Below, one piece after another: positions 36,598 to 48,406 of a stretch of 64,000 bases of DNA. Within the stretch, counting starts at the first letter, position 1. Each line of letters opens with the position of its first letter. Both the position numbers and the translations under genes were made by a program. The notes under the pieces are model-generated. The model saw only the letters and a program-made list of their open reading frames with translations, searched no databases and was not told the origin of the DNA. Origin of the DNA: Agroathelia rolfsii (Eukaryota > Basidiomycota > Agaricomycetes > Amylocorticiales > Amylocorticiaceae); NCBI GenBank assembly GCA_018343915.1, contig JABRWF010000004.1, positions 124,001 through 188,000 of the forward strand, read 5' to 3'.

Positions 36598-37318
36598 TTT
36601 CCATAACCTGAGTCAACGATTATGAGGATATTAATTTAGATATTTCGTAATTTCTCTCCTTTTTTCTGCTAATTACGTAGTGGTTTTTTTTTTCGTAGCA
36701 GACATGCTTGTTGTTTGGGTCCAACTTCTCGTGTATACGCTGATCAAATATCGACTGGTTTTGCGTCCTACACAATCGCGTTCGGTTGGGTACATGATAC
36801 TAAGAAATTGAGGAAAAAGATATTGATGACTATTATATACTAATACATGTAAACACATTTTTCATTTCGATGCAAAAAAAAAAAACACTCCAGATCATGT
36901 ACTGGCGGGAAGTCATCGTTGTTTTCTTGGTCCGCTTTTATTATTGCTAATCATTGCAAGTGTCATATTGAAATCGGACAAGTCGACCACTCCGAGTCAT
37001 TGCATACACTTGTAGTGCGGATACATTATCAATAGAGAAGAAACGTAGAAAGTGCAGACCCTGATGGCGGACAGGCAGGTTGAGCTGCCGCTACCTCCTA
37101 TCGTTCAGTTGCGGACGTGCTTGGATCCAACTTCTTGAGCTCATCGTATCTATCGATGGGTGAAATGTCTATTAACTTTTATATCCTACACAATCATGTC
37201 CATTCAAAGATTAAGACAGTTAATAATTCACGAGAGAAACTAGTTATTGATTATACACGAATAAATATGTTTATCATTGTCGCGATAAATTAAGCCCGGG
37301 TATCATAATGCAGGTCAT
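36598..37318. other. Convergent intergenic region, ATG18/ATG14
   Basis: Two facing 3' ends with T and A tracts (36681-36694, 36873-36887). No gene seen. Confidence 0.45.
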
Positions 37319-38914
37319 TCATTCAAAACCGTCCGTTGCATCATCAATAAGGTCCCAGCCATCGTCTTCTATGATCGTCTCTGTAGCGCGCGAGCTTGAC
37401 GCCTTAGGCTTGTGCGCACGGCTACTGTTATCAGTCTTGCTCTTCTGAGTTGGCACATTCCTTGCCCTTGGCGCCGTCGTGGCTTGCAGGAGCTGCTGAA
37501 AATCCATCCCAAAGGAGGGGGATGTAGGCGGAGCTAAGATTGGGTGGGTTTCGTGCGAATGCCTACAAATCACGTAGGGAGTCAGAGAAAAAAAAAGTAG
37601 GTATGCACATTAATGTGATTTGACGTGCAAACTAACCTGCCTAACTCTGCACTGCAACACACAGCCCAGAGATTACTGAGTACGTCGCCCGCTTGAGCAA
37701 GGGGAATGTCAACACCCTGCGTATGGGCCAGATAACAGACATTATACAGCAGCATAGTGAAGGCGGTCGTGAAACTCGAGGATGACGCTGGAAGTACTGG
37801 TTGCTGCTGCTCTATAAACGAATCGGAGACGGATGGCGAGAGAGGTGGTAAGGTGGTAGATGCTGATAAGTCGAACGGAACAGGTGGATCCTGTGCTGGT
37901 CCTACTGCGGAGGATGAGGAGACGGATGTCAGGTGGAGAGGATGACGAGAATGCCATCTTATACGTGGGAATAGGCTCAGTGACATGAATCATTGCTGAT
38001 GTATGACAATATGGCCTACCTTGCCCAACCTCCTGATTCGCCTCCTCGACCAGCACCAATAGTCGGCATACCAATGCCTAGCTTTTTACCACTCCAAGTA
38101 ATCTCGAATGGAAGCTTGACGCCGAGATAGAATGTGAGCAGATTAAGAAATTGAATTGTGTGCGTGAGTACGGCGTTGATGTGATCTGGCGGATATCCTG
38201 GGGATGGCCTCAGTCATGAAAAGCGAAGAAAGTTCGCATAAAGAGACTAACTTCGAATGTCACCGGGAACAGGCAGCACAAGGTCGCCAATCGTCCATTC
38301 ACCCTTGGTGCCAGCCTTGCCACCAATTGGAGGTCGCCCTCCCACTTCGACGACATGAAAAACTTCGACTAATTCCTGCACAAGTCCAGATCGTGCACGA
38401 GCAAGAGTCGACGACAAGGAGGAGAACGTCTGCATCGCGCGAGTGATCTCCCCTGAGACCGAAGCGGCTGACGATGGGAGCATTGCAACAGCAGCAGAGA
38501 GCGTGGTCCGTCGTTTCAAGAGAGACGAGCGCAACTGGGCAAGTTTTAATCGTTCTATGAGGTCGTTAGGAGACACAGGCTTCAGATAGTAATCCATTAC
38601 ACACTCTGTTCGTTGTCTGTTTGTAGTTGTGCTACTGCAGCCTTGACATGCTCCAGCCTAGCCTGATTAGAGGCAATACGAGCACGCGTGTTTCGAGCAT
38701 TCTTCACAAAATCAAGGGCGACGGTGCTCTTGAGGATTTCTGCATCTCGATCTGCACGGAGATTGTGTAGCTGATGACGAGCTTCCTTGAGTCTTTACGA
38801 TAGATGTCTATCAGTAAGAACAAGCAGGAGATGTATAGACAGGACATACCGGAATCCGGTGCACTTTTTGCAATAGAATTGACGCTGCTTTTGTTCACAG
38901 TTCCTGCAATCCAT
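37319..38914 (-). CDS. ATG14: Atg14-type subunit of the Vps34 PI3-kinase complex
   Basis: Atg14/UVRAG-family protein; Atg14 directs PI3-kinase complex I to autophagosome formation sites. Six exons: 38850-38914, 38605-38792, 38252-38554, 38020-38197, 37637-37957, 37319-37562; 432 residues. The N-terminus has C3, C6, C15 and C18 (CRNC, FYCKKC), the Cys-rich start of the family. A helical coiled-coil segment follows (about 22-170, from LKEARHQLHNLRADRDAEI). The C-terminal domain holds KLPFEITWSGKKLGIG and MLLYNVCYLAH, as in fungal Atg14. An acidic tail with DDGWDLIDD ends the protein. Vps38/UVRAG is the alternative assignment. The facing neighbour ATG18 binds the lipid this complex makes. Confidence 0.82.
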
Positions 38915-39652
38915 GCACTGAAATGAGCTGCAGCTAGCTTCTTCGGGGCTGAGTAAGCCTGCGACTGGGACACACGCCCAGCTGATAGGCTAGAGGTACT
39001 GCAGATGGACACGATCAGACAAAACCGAGCCGTCTGTATTTTTCGTAGTATAAATGGGACTCAACGAGTAAGAGGGGGTGATAATATGCCACAACTGCCG
39101 CTGGATGGTACCAGGACAAACTTAGACGGCTCATGGCACTGGGACAGTGAGACAGGCGTGACGTCTTGGACACCATCTATCCATCACATCATACCATCAT
39201 CAAAACAATATAACAATGGTCTGCATTCATTGAACTCATTCTTGCTACCTGCTCAGGCTATCATTGAACCCTATAGCACGAGGAACGCCACCTCCACTTT
39301 CTGCCATCACAATTGTACACGCTCGTTTGATTACCACAACCTCTTGGTGATGCTCAGTCTAGCATCCCCATGCTGAGCCAAATCCTGTAGTTATCTATGG
39401 CAATTCCGTAAAGCTTGCAGTTCTCTTAGGGAGTAGATGTCATGCTCTCGAAAGCTTTAGAAAGAAAGAAAAAAGTAAGCTACTAGCGCTGATACCAAGA
39501 TATCCTATAGCACTCGGAGGATACCACCATGATCCACCGCGGAGTTCCTATATTTGTCAATGTCCACACAAATCCAACCACTAGGACGCTGTGAGATATA
39601 AGAGAGGGCTTAGAAAGGATGGCAGGGCTATCTACATCCTCCTCCAGAAATC
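38915..39652. other. Intergenic region upstream of ATG14
   Basis: Promoter of ATG14. A 123-codon plus-strand ORF (39005-39376) has biased composition and no domain or splice context. No gene supported. Confidence 0.4.
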
Positions 39653-40146
39653 ATGTCTCCCATTAAAGTGCAAATAATATGGAAATTCAACAAGCCGCGG
39701 TGCTCTGACGTGGTTCAATTATGTGAAAAGCTGATGGTCAGAGTTGCACGAACGAAACGTATGCCCATAGCCATAGTCCGGTCAGCACTGCTCGTCTTAT
39801 CTCTATTCTCTTGGGCGTGTATTTATTATTGTCTCTTGTCAGAGCATGTCCCCACCTTTCGTATCGAAGAGGGTCAGTACCTATGCTGACTCCCCTTCAT
39901 ATTACGGGGAGTATTGTGAACCGTATGTGGCACATCAGGGTTGTATCTTATCACGAAATGTTTTCTAACCATTCGTATTAAGCAAAAACCAAGAAAGCAT
40001 TTGCGGTGCATTGGAATCTTGATCGCAATAATCAAATACTACCGAATCGACCTGACGCTCCCAACCCAGAGCTTTGGGAATTGAAGCCGAATTTTGGGAA
40101 GGGGTTGATTATCTACGGTGATATCTCAAAAAAGACCAAGTTATAG
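39653..40146 (+). CDS. Short single-pass membrane protein, possibly truncated
   Basis: Two exons (39653-39872, 39983-40146) with a GTCAGT donor and an AAG acceptor give 127 residues. One membrane helix at about 39-58 (IVRSALLVLSLFSWACIYY) follows a basic N-terminus, suggesting a type II protein with a short lumenal part. The tail reads LWELKPNFGKGLIIYGD before an early stop. A second donor-like GTGATA sits just after the codons for GLIIY, and no further exon can be found, so this could be the 5' remnant of a longer gene. I do not recognise the family. Confidence 0.4.
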
Positions 40147-40574
40147 GAACCGTGGTCTATAATTTTGTACTAGTAGAAAGATAGGAGCGTAGGCTTTCAA
40201 CCGAATAAACACACATACAACGAGATACCGTTGATCTTGAGAAGAATTTGTTTGGGTTAATTGTGTCGGGACTTGACCGTTTCGAGTAAGACGGAGCTTG
40301 GTCTTATAAACTTGACGGCCTAACAGTCATCAAATCCTCTCTGGTACTAGGTCTTGAGTACTAGCTGAGTTATTGGAACGACGACGGATTGTCACAATTA
40401 CGGTGTTCAGAACAATAGCTTCCATGATACTAGAAGACAATATATATAAGTTTACATGCATGGAGCGTATCAATGTCCTCCAGCAGTCGAAGAAAAGTAA
40501 CAAGCAAAAACAGGCTATCGTTTGTCAAGGCTAGAATTCGCATCCAAATTCAACATCCCAAAGCAGGGTGCAAT
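40147..40574. other. Intergenic region
   Basis: Lies between the short membrane gene (plus) and the 3' end of YRB2 (minus). Nothing recognised. Confidence 0.4.
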
Positions 40575-42709
40575 TTATGATGGAGGGGGGATATAGCTAT
40601 TGATTTCCGACAGAAGGTCCTCTCCTATCTTAGGATTGCTCACCTAAAAAGAAAATCTTATGAGACAACAGATATCTTTGGATAGAAAACAAAGCACGTA
40701 CACGTAGGTTATAGTGTACAGTAGATCCGTTCTCCAGAACACTGAAACGAAGATATCTTGGATCGTTGGCCAAAAAACACTTCATCCCAGCGAAGAGAGG
40801 CACATTGAGAAGAAGGTTATACACGGCCTCCTTACGCATGACTAGTCGGCAAGTATCAGCTTCAAATGCATCTTCAAATAGTAATCTGCGGTATACCTAG
40901 CCGGGCCCCACTAAAGTCCTCTCGTCGCACATTCAATTTGAATGTCCCCGTTCCCCGCTCTTTCCATTGATTTTCCGGGCTTAGTGCAAATAACTTGCCA
41001 CGGCACGATATAATAGTTTCCTCGTCTTCCTCTCCCGTAGTGACTATAGAGGAGATATAAGCAAGGTCTCTGTTGTCATATGCACAGCAGAAACTTGCCT
41101 TCTTGCTCGGTGAGATGGACCTTGGCGGTGTCCTCCTCTTCACTACCGCTTTCGCGCGCCTCGCCCTCCGCCCGGAGTTTGTCACTGAAGGACGATCGAT
41201 GACTTGACTGACTTGGCCTGCGTGCGCTTTCCTCATCGTCACCCTGGATACCATCAGGTGCTCCGTTGGACTCGTTGCCCGATTGGCGATCCAAAGTCGA
41301 AGAGATGCTATCGGGCGATCCAGCCCGCGGTCGCTTGACTGCAGGTGTGGAGAATCCTTGGGCACCACCTTTGGCATAGGCTGAAAACGCATTTGAGCCA
41401 CCCAGGTTACCTCGCCGCGACGGGGATTTGCTACGGTTGAAGCTCGAGCCACCGAAGCCAGTGGGGGATTTTGACCGAGCAACTGATGCAAAGGGGGACG
41501 ATGTGCTCGCAAAAGCTTCGAAGCCAGTTTTTTTGGGTGTTGAAGGGGCATCTTGAGCGGCTGAGGATGATGATGAACTGGATGCCTCGCCACTTAACAA
41601 TGAGGTTTGCGATGCCAGTGCGGGGGACGGGGATTTGAGGCTGAATGAAGAAGAGGATGCGCCACTAGAAGAAAAGAGGTTCTTGCCCTTCATTGACGCG
41701 AAGGGGGAACTGGTAGATGCATAGGACATGAAGCCGCCCTACGCGTGTTCACCAACATGTCACTATGCCATAGATAAGATGTGCTTGACTCACTAGCTTG
41801 GGTGTAGGTGATGTAGGCTTCTCTTTCTCCGGGGGTGGAGATGGTCGTTTGGTCTCGCGAGGATTGTCGTCTTTGTCTGCATCATCACGAGGTCGTTTTT
41901 GGGTCTCAACGGCGGCGGCCTTGTTGTCGATCTCAGGTCCTGTACTTGATGCTCGCTCAGAAAGCTTACGCTTCAGGCCCTTGTCCAATTCCACGCTTTC
42001 GATAGAGTCTTGCGATGCAGATACGGCTGGCGGATGCTCTTGATAGCCCGCCGCAGGAGTCACGGCAGTGTCCGACGACTCAGCTGGTGGCTCGGCAATC
42101 GATGTGATTTCAGCATCAGCCGGTTCACTGTCGATGAGTGATGGCTCGTCTGGTGTGATAGTTGCCTCTGGGGCTGCGTCATCCTGAGATTTGGTTTTCC
42201 AACTGATATCTTCCACACCCTGGCTAATTTGGCGCACTTTGATTTCATGTTGTGGGGATGTAACATCCAGACCCGGTGAGCCCGTCCGGGGAGGCGTCAC
42301 GGTCTGTGGCGTGTTATCTTCCGCCTGCTCTTCAGTTGTGGAGTCGAGGTGAACACGATTCTTCTTGCTGGATTGATACTTTTCTTTCGTGTCTTGGCTG
42401 ATATTGACATCACCGTCTTCCTATGAAGCAGCATGAGGCAAAATGAATCTTGGATCGCGACAACACGTACATCTATTGTGGGCTGGGATGGGATAGGCTC
42501 TACGGACACCTCACGCTCCCTCTTTCGCGATAGCAGTGATTCTACAGACACGGGCTGAATGTCAGGTGGCTTGTACTTGACGAAGCGAGTGCTATCGTAC
42601 GCGGTTCAGAGTGTTGCTCGGAGCAGCCGGAATTTGCTGATAATTCCTCAGCAGACGCTGCACTCTGCGCCTCTTCAGATACGGTAGGATTCAGGTCGTC
42701 TTCGGCCAT
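40575..42709 (-). CDS. YRB2: Yrb2-like nuclear Ran-binding protein (RanBD1)
   Basis: Nuclear Ran-binding protein; Yrb2/RanBP3 assists exportin-1 cargo export. Downstream exons: 41794-42420, 41099-41738, 40897-41043, 40702-40841, 40575-40643; the first coding block is 42471-42709. The middle contains VRQISQGVEDISW and a basic KRPRDD-type segment, probably a nuclear signal. SYASTSSPFASMKG and a second STSSPFA repeat follow. The RanBD1 domain runs from EVTTGEEDEETI through WKERGTGTFKLNV to LENGSTVHYNLR. The 41044-41098 intron has a GC donor (GCAAGT). The first block needs one extra intron to bring ATG 42709 into frame with KYKPPDIQPVSVESLL; either a GTCTGC donor or a GTATCT donor works, so the N-terminus is uncertain. 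Confidence 0.85.
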
Positions 42710-43027
42710 GGTTGGAGAGTGTGCAATGCTTTTGGACCGACGACTGGCTGTGGTTGGGCCTATCTTGGGTCATAAACCATGTTCAGACTCCGCGGTTCAT
42801 GCATTTCAAACCCAGACAAGCATTCAAGCAAACGCGCTATCGTTTTGCCGTCCAAGGTCAATTACAAACTGTTCTATACAAGGGCTAATAGTAATAGCTA
42901 GCTATAGGGTAATATTACAACACACATATATACACACATTATTATCGGCTCAGTAGGCTCATCGCTTTCCTGTCCGTGCCCTCCTCGTCAGCCAGCCTAT
43001 CGCCACAAGTTTCTAGTAAAGAACAAC
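42710..43027. other. Spacer between NTO1 3' end and YRB2 start
   Basis: Same-strand spacer of 318 bp serving as YRB2 promoter, with a TATATACACACA stretch near 42927-42939. No gene seen. Confidence 0.4.
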
Positions 43028-46000
43028 TTACTGATAAGCCTCACTCAGCTCTCGCTTGCTGAACTTTTTGCGAACACTGGCAGTCTTGATGGCAAGACAC
43101 TCGCTGTCAAACCCTGTCCTGGGCGTCAGCCTTTCATTCTGTGCACGACGGAGAAAAAACATCACTTACTTTCGGATACGCCAAGAAGTTTCAATTTAGG
43201 CAATGTCATGTAGTGCCTAGAGAATGCCGTAATAAGACTTCGAACGTTGTCGTATGAAGGGGGAAGTTATTCTTACCAAGAAGGCTTCTCCTCTAGGAAC
43301 CGAATCAAATTGGTATTATCCTTCTTAGTTTGCCTGACGGAAGTGGGTATTTCCGGGTCTTGTTCGTCCACTACAATAGCCGGCCAGCGGGGACCACTCT
43401 CTGAGAAAAGTTGGGGATTAATGTGGCAAATATAATTTCGAGAAAATGTTTCCATACCCATGCGTGCCCATACTATACAACAAGAGTGAATGGATTGACA
43501 ACAGAAAAGGGCTTCGCTTAAAAGGACTTACCGATGGTCCCTGGTCTTACTTTCCCATCACTGTCCGTATCCACAGACAAATCTTCATCCTGCGTTCGAG
43601 AAAACCCCGCTACGGATTCTCCCTTGCCAGTCGAATCTTCTATAGCGGTGAGAGAAGGGACATCGGCAAGACCGGAATACATTGCACGTTCTGATGATAA
43701 GTGTCCCTGTACTGATCGAGTAGGTGGGGCCGAAATCGACTGCACGGGCGGGCCAGAAACAGTCCTTCTAGCTTCGTTCAACGATGATAATGGATGTTGC
43801 TCGGCCATACATCGTTCGATGGATGAAGCAGAGGCTTCGGGTAGAACACTCACTGAGGCTCTCCGATGGCTGGCGTTTCTGGCAGGGTCGCGTGACGAAT
43901 CTGCGAGTAATATCATGATCTGGGCAATTTCATGGTCGTCAGGTAGGCGTTGGCCTTCAGCTGAAGTCGTTGTGTGGGCTAGAGAGGGCAATGACTGGGG
44001 TTTCTTGGGTTGATCGGCAATCGAGTCCAAGGTACTAGGAACAGGTTGTGGCACGGAACTCGAGGTAGATACGTGTGGGACGGCCAAAGGGGCAATCGGA
44101 GTATCGGCGCTTTGCGGGGTGGATAAGGAGTTTTGTCTAAAATCCAGAATGGGTGACTTGGGTTTCTCTTCGAACGCATTTTCTGTCACTTCAGGTAGGG
44201 AAGATTCGGTTCTATTTTCGATTTCCATCGGAGCGTCCATATCTTGACTGCTCATGCCACTGGCGCCATCTAAACGGGCCTCTTCAAGGTGCTGCTCAAC
44301 AGTTGTAAGCTGCTGTTGAACCTCGCCATCCACCTCTCGTTCGTCTTCAAAGTCGCTCAACTCGCTGAGCTCTGACAACTCTTCATCTCCAATTTCGATC
44401 GCAGCGCTCACCGCCCGCTCGGACCCTGACCCGTCAAGATTCGTCTTCGGAGGCCGCGACAATGGATGAGGCGAGAATGTGCTCGCTATCTCCCGCGACC
44501 TTTGCGCTTTTCTCTCCATATTTTTCCGACGCCGGACCGCTGGTGAGTCAATCTCCTCCAGGACCACGCTACCGTCTGCTTCATGTATAATAACTGGTGC
44601 GGGTAACTCATCGCTTGGAAGCAAATCGACAGGAGATGGGGATGGAGCGCGCGGTTTGCCTTTGCGATCGCGACGCGTGCCAAACAGAGATGTGTCGAGG
44701 ACGAGATCCTGTTCGAATAGCGGCACACGCCGAGAAGGCGGCTTCACAGAAGGGCCTTCGGCGGATGCAGATGCAGGTTGTGTCGTGGGAGTGGAAGTCT
44801 CTGCGCTGGACGCATCTTGAATAGGGATGACTTTCGGTGCACGACTTACAGAATCGATGGCCTGTAACGGGGCAGAGGTCTCTTCCATAGTAACATCTGA
44901 CAGTGGGGAGAATGAATCGTGGATTGCTGCCACCAGTTGCGCGGACGTCGATAGTGGAGTCTGCATCTCACTATGTGAACGTGAAGGGGAGGCGGGTGGT
45001 GCCTGACTATCCGGTTCTGAAGCGACAACCGATAACCTCGATGGTCCATCATCTGAACGAACCCGAGATTTAGTATATCAATCAAGAAAAGACGGTATTC
45101 CTGGCAGGCAATTACCTTTGCGAGCCTTTTTGGCAGGCGGAAGCGGCACTGCCCGATCCATACTTGCCCTAACACGGCGCTTTGCATTCTCGGGTAAAAT
45201 CCAGCCCGTCTCAAAGTTCTTAAACGAATCTCGGTTGGATACGTCGCTGACGATGACGGGTAGAGCCTGGCCCAACTGAGACTGAGGGGTGCGTCGCTTC
45301 TTCCGGGAGCTGTCTGACTCCAGTGTGCCCACCGTATCGTCGTCGGAGACAGAGGCCATGAGCTCGGATGCTTGCTGAACGGTGGGCGAACGTAAAGAAG
45401 CCATCTCAGGATCCATAATCGAACCGGCATTACCCGATGATATTGTCTCGGGGGCCACGTCCTTCATAGACTCCAAGAGGGCCGCGGACAAATCGGCGTC
45501 CTCAACGTATGAATTTCGAGTTTTACGTGGCGAGAACGTGATTGGGATTTCTTCTAACTGATTTAGTAGGTTGGCGGATATGCTAGTCGCCTCGCCCTCT
45601 GGAAGATCTTCGCCATTCACCGCTGCAGTGACGGCGGCAGAAGCAGCAGCAGCTTCCTCCTCTTTTTTCTTCGCCTCCTCCTTTTCTCTCCTCTTCTTTT
45701 CCTTGTACCGATCCCGAGACTCCTGCGCCTTTCGTTTCCTGATAGCCATGAGCTCTCTTGCTGTGGGCTTCGGGGGAGGGGGTGGCGGTGGAGTAGGTGG
45801 TGGCTTGAATTGAGGAATTTCAAAGTTCAACAACGACATGATTGGCTCCTTTCCAATGATCAGGTCTGTGTCTGATTTGACGACGTCTTCAGACGCGAGC
45901 ATATCGAGCACGTCGAGAGGAGGCTCTAGATCACCGACTGACAGGCCGGCGAGATCCTCGGTCGCCTCAGCTGATATTTCCGTGTGCTTGAAGGCGTGAA

Positions 46001-48172
46001 GATCCAGTTCCTGTAGAATCGGGGCTATCTTGTTCTGGATGTTCAATGCTTGGCGATGATATGGGGTGCTGGGTTTGTTATAAGCCAAGGCGTTACTCAA
46101 TACCAATTCAATGTCATCCTAAAAACAAGCCTTGGAGATTTAGCGTCGAGTGAGTAGTTGGAATAAGCATACACGCACCCTGAAGCTACGAACATCCCAA
46201 TATTCATGATGGTCCAGTTTTGCTTCAACGATCTGCCAGCACATGGGTTTCTCGATGACATCGTAATAGTCCGGGACTTCGGACTTGAGCACTGGACTTC
46301 TAAAGTAATTTTGACGATCAAGTCTGTTGAAGATCTATCAGTATTGAATGATGTATAAGTCTGTAATACGATGGGACGTACGCAGTGATTTTCTCGAAAG
46401 CCGAATGAAGTGCTGGCTCGTGCCCAAAGAGTGCGCGATTGATGAAGTCAAAGACCACCTCTGCTTGTCTGAATTGCCTCCCTTCACGCTTCCTAGTCAA
46501 GTCTGCAAGATCTCTAACCCGTTGCAGATCGTTACGCAACAATTTCAATTGCTAAAAAGCTATCAATGGCAATAATTGGGATAATGCGTTGTCCCTACCT
46601 CGAGTTTCATCTCTTTTTCCTCGTCAGACTGATTCCTTCCGGAGCTAGATGTCGCCCATGGTTCCAAATGCAACCTTTTGAGTAATGGGGCACCCCGTCT
46701 AGCCTCCCTTTTGAGGCTCCAATACTTGCAGACTAGATGTACGAATTCGGGTTTCTTGCGTATCGTGACTTTGTTAATGTATTGCAAAATATTATTCACG
46801 ATGATCGTGGGAACTAGTGGTGGGCCGGGCTTATATGTCTTCGCGTAGGCACGGGCAGATTTCGGTTGCTGCTTAAGCCCAAGCTCGGTAGATGCTTTGG
46901 CGAGTGCTACGGCGCGAGCATCAAGTTGCTCTTTCTATATAAACACAATCAGTTAGTAGAAATTTCGCTATTGGATCTAATGGACATACAGGCAGATGTT
47001 TCTCGCAATAGCATGTGAGTGGCCCAGGTTCAACACCATGCACACTTTTCATTGGCATAAGGAATTTTTCATTTCGAGCACAAGTTGGATGGAAGGCAAG
47101 GAAACAAGATGCTTTCGCGCATTGGATACAGGCACCTTCATGAACTCTGCATATCGAACATTTCTAGGGTATGAGTTAGATTAAAGGTTTAAAGAGGTAA
47201 GAATGAGTAATAGACCACGAACGAGTTTCCATCGTTGCTTAGAAATCTTCTCGACATCGGTAACGGGCTCCATGAATACCTCATTAGCAACACGTGTCTC
47301 TGGTATCCAGATGGCGCACAACAAGTGCACCCATTCCCCAGATGTTGTTTGTTTAAATGCTCCACCTTCTTCCGGACATAAAATGCAAGACTTGAGAAAG
47401 GGGGAGGGGGTCAGATACTGATGTTTAAGACATAACGTGATCTTACCACAGGGTTCTCGGGTGAGACGGTGCACTTTCTGCAGAGCCATTGGCCTTCTGG
47501 TATATACGGTACACCATAGCAATCCTGATGGACGGCCAGGTTACAGCCATCGCAAAAGACAATTGCGTTACTGTTTTCGCCTTCAGCATCGTCGCAGATG
47601 GCGCAAGTGGAGTCTTCAGAAGGCATGGAAGCCTCAGGCTTTGGTGCAGCCTTGGTCTAGCAAGCAGCTTTGGGAGCAATTCAACAGAGCAGAACACAAC
47701 TATACGCACAAGGCTGAACCACTCCTTCTCCAATCTATCCATGATGATCTCAAAGACTTCATATGTGACCTTGTCCAGCTGCTCCTTCTTCCTTTCACTA
47801 TTTACAGCCTCGAGCCACTCCTGGTCCTGGTCATCCATGTCATACTCGACTTGGTTGATGAGGTCGACATCCAATGGCTCTGGATCCCATTGTTAGTAAC
47901 GAATTCCAAACGAGGCCACACTGGAAATGAAATTACCAATGTGTCGGATGTAGTAGCTCGGTCTTTGAAAGGGGGAAAAGTCGTTGTCTGGCTATCCAAC
48001 ATGAGCCACAAGCTAGCAGCAGAGGTGTGAATTAATGCGACGGACATCCGTAAGAGCGGGCTTGTTGGTCATGCACGCCGGCCGGCTCGTTCAGATCGCT
48101 TTCTTCGACTTTTTCGAAATGGACTACTGGGAGTGGCGGTGGATCCGCATGGGCATGATTAAGTCGTGTCAT
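43028..48172 (-). CDS. NTO1: BRPF/Nto1-type chromatin reader: PHD-knuckle-PHD, bromodomain, PWWP
   Basis: Scaffold of MYST histone acetyltransferase complexes by family. Exons: 48046-48172, 47937-47987, 47710-47879, 47447-47656, 47223-47390, 46990-47163, 46599-46934, 46382-46551, 46179-46323, 45116-46118, 43532-45052, 43458-43472, 43277-43400, 43166-43216, 43028-43118; 1451 residues. The EPL1-like N-terminus includes [14 protein letters not shown]1 is at about 132-183 ([25 protein letters not shown]). A zinc knuckle and second PHD follow at about 187-300 ([27 protein letters not shown]). The bromodomain is at about 440-560 ([22 protein letters not shown]). A long disordered region precedes a C-terminal PWWP domain ([22 protein letters not shown]), whose first motif is on a 15-nt exon. 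The last intron uses a weak donor (GTGATG) and is the least certain join. Confidence 0.9.
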
Positions 48173-48406
48173 GAGCTAGGTTGTGAAAGCCCAAGAAAGA
48201 GTGAGAGTGTGTGCAAGTACAATTCCGAGTCCGGGACCTGAAAGCAGCTTTGGCAGCTTTGTACCAACTGGCAGCGAAGAGAGTGAATTGCTTCCGGCGA
48301 CAATGCTCCTAATATGCAAGACATGCCAGTGCGTCATTTATCACCACCGTGACTCTCAGCGCTTATCCACCATTACAAGTAGCACTACTCTGACAACTAT
48401 TCCGTA
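48173..48406. promoter_or_regulatory. Bidirectional promoter NTO1/POLD4
   Basis: 234 bp between start codons at 48172 (minus) and 48407 (plus). No TATA box is visible. Confidence 0.5.

Noticed and set aside
39005..39376. 123-codon plus-strand ORF next to ATG14
   Set aside because: No domain, and it overlaps the ATG14 promoter; likely chance.
43534..44013. 159-codon plus-strand ORF
   Set aside because: Antisense of the disordered exon of NTO1.
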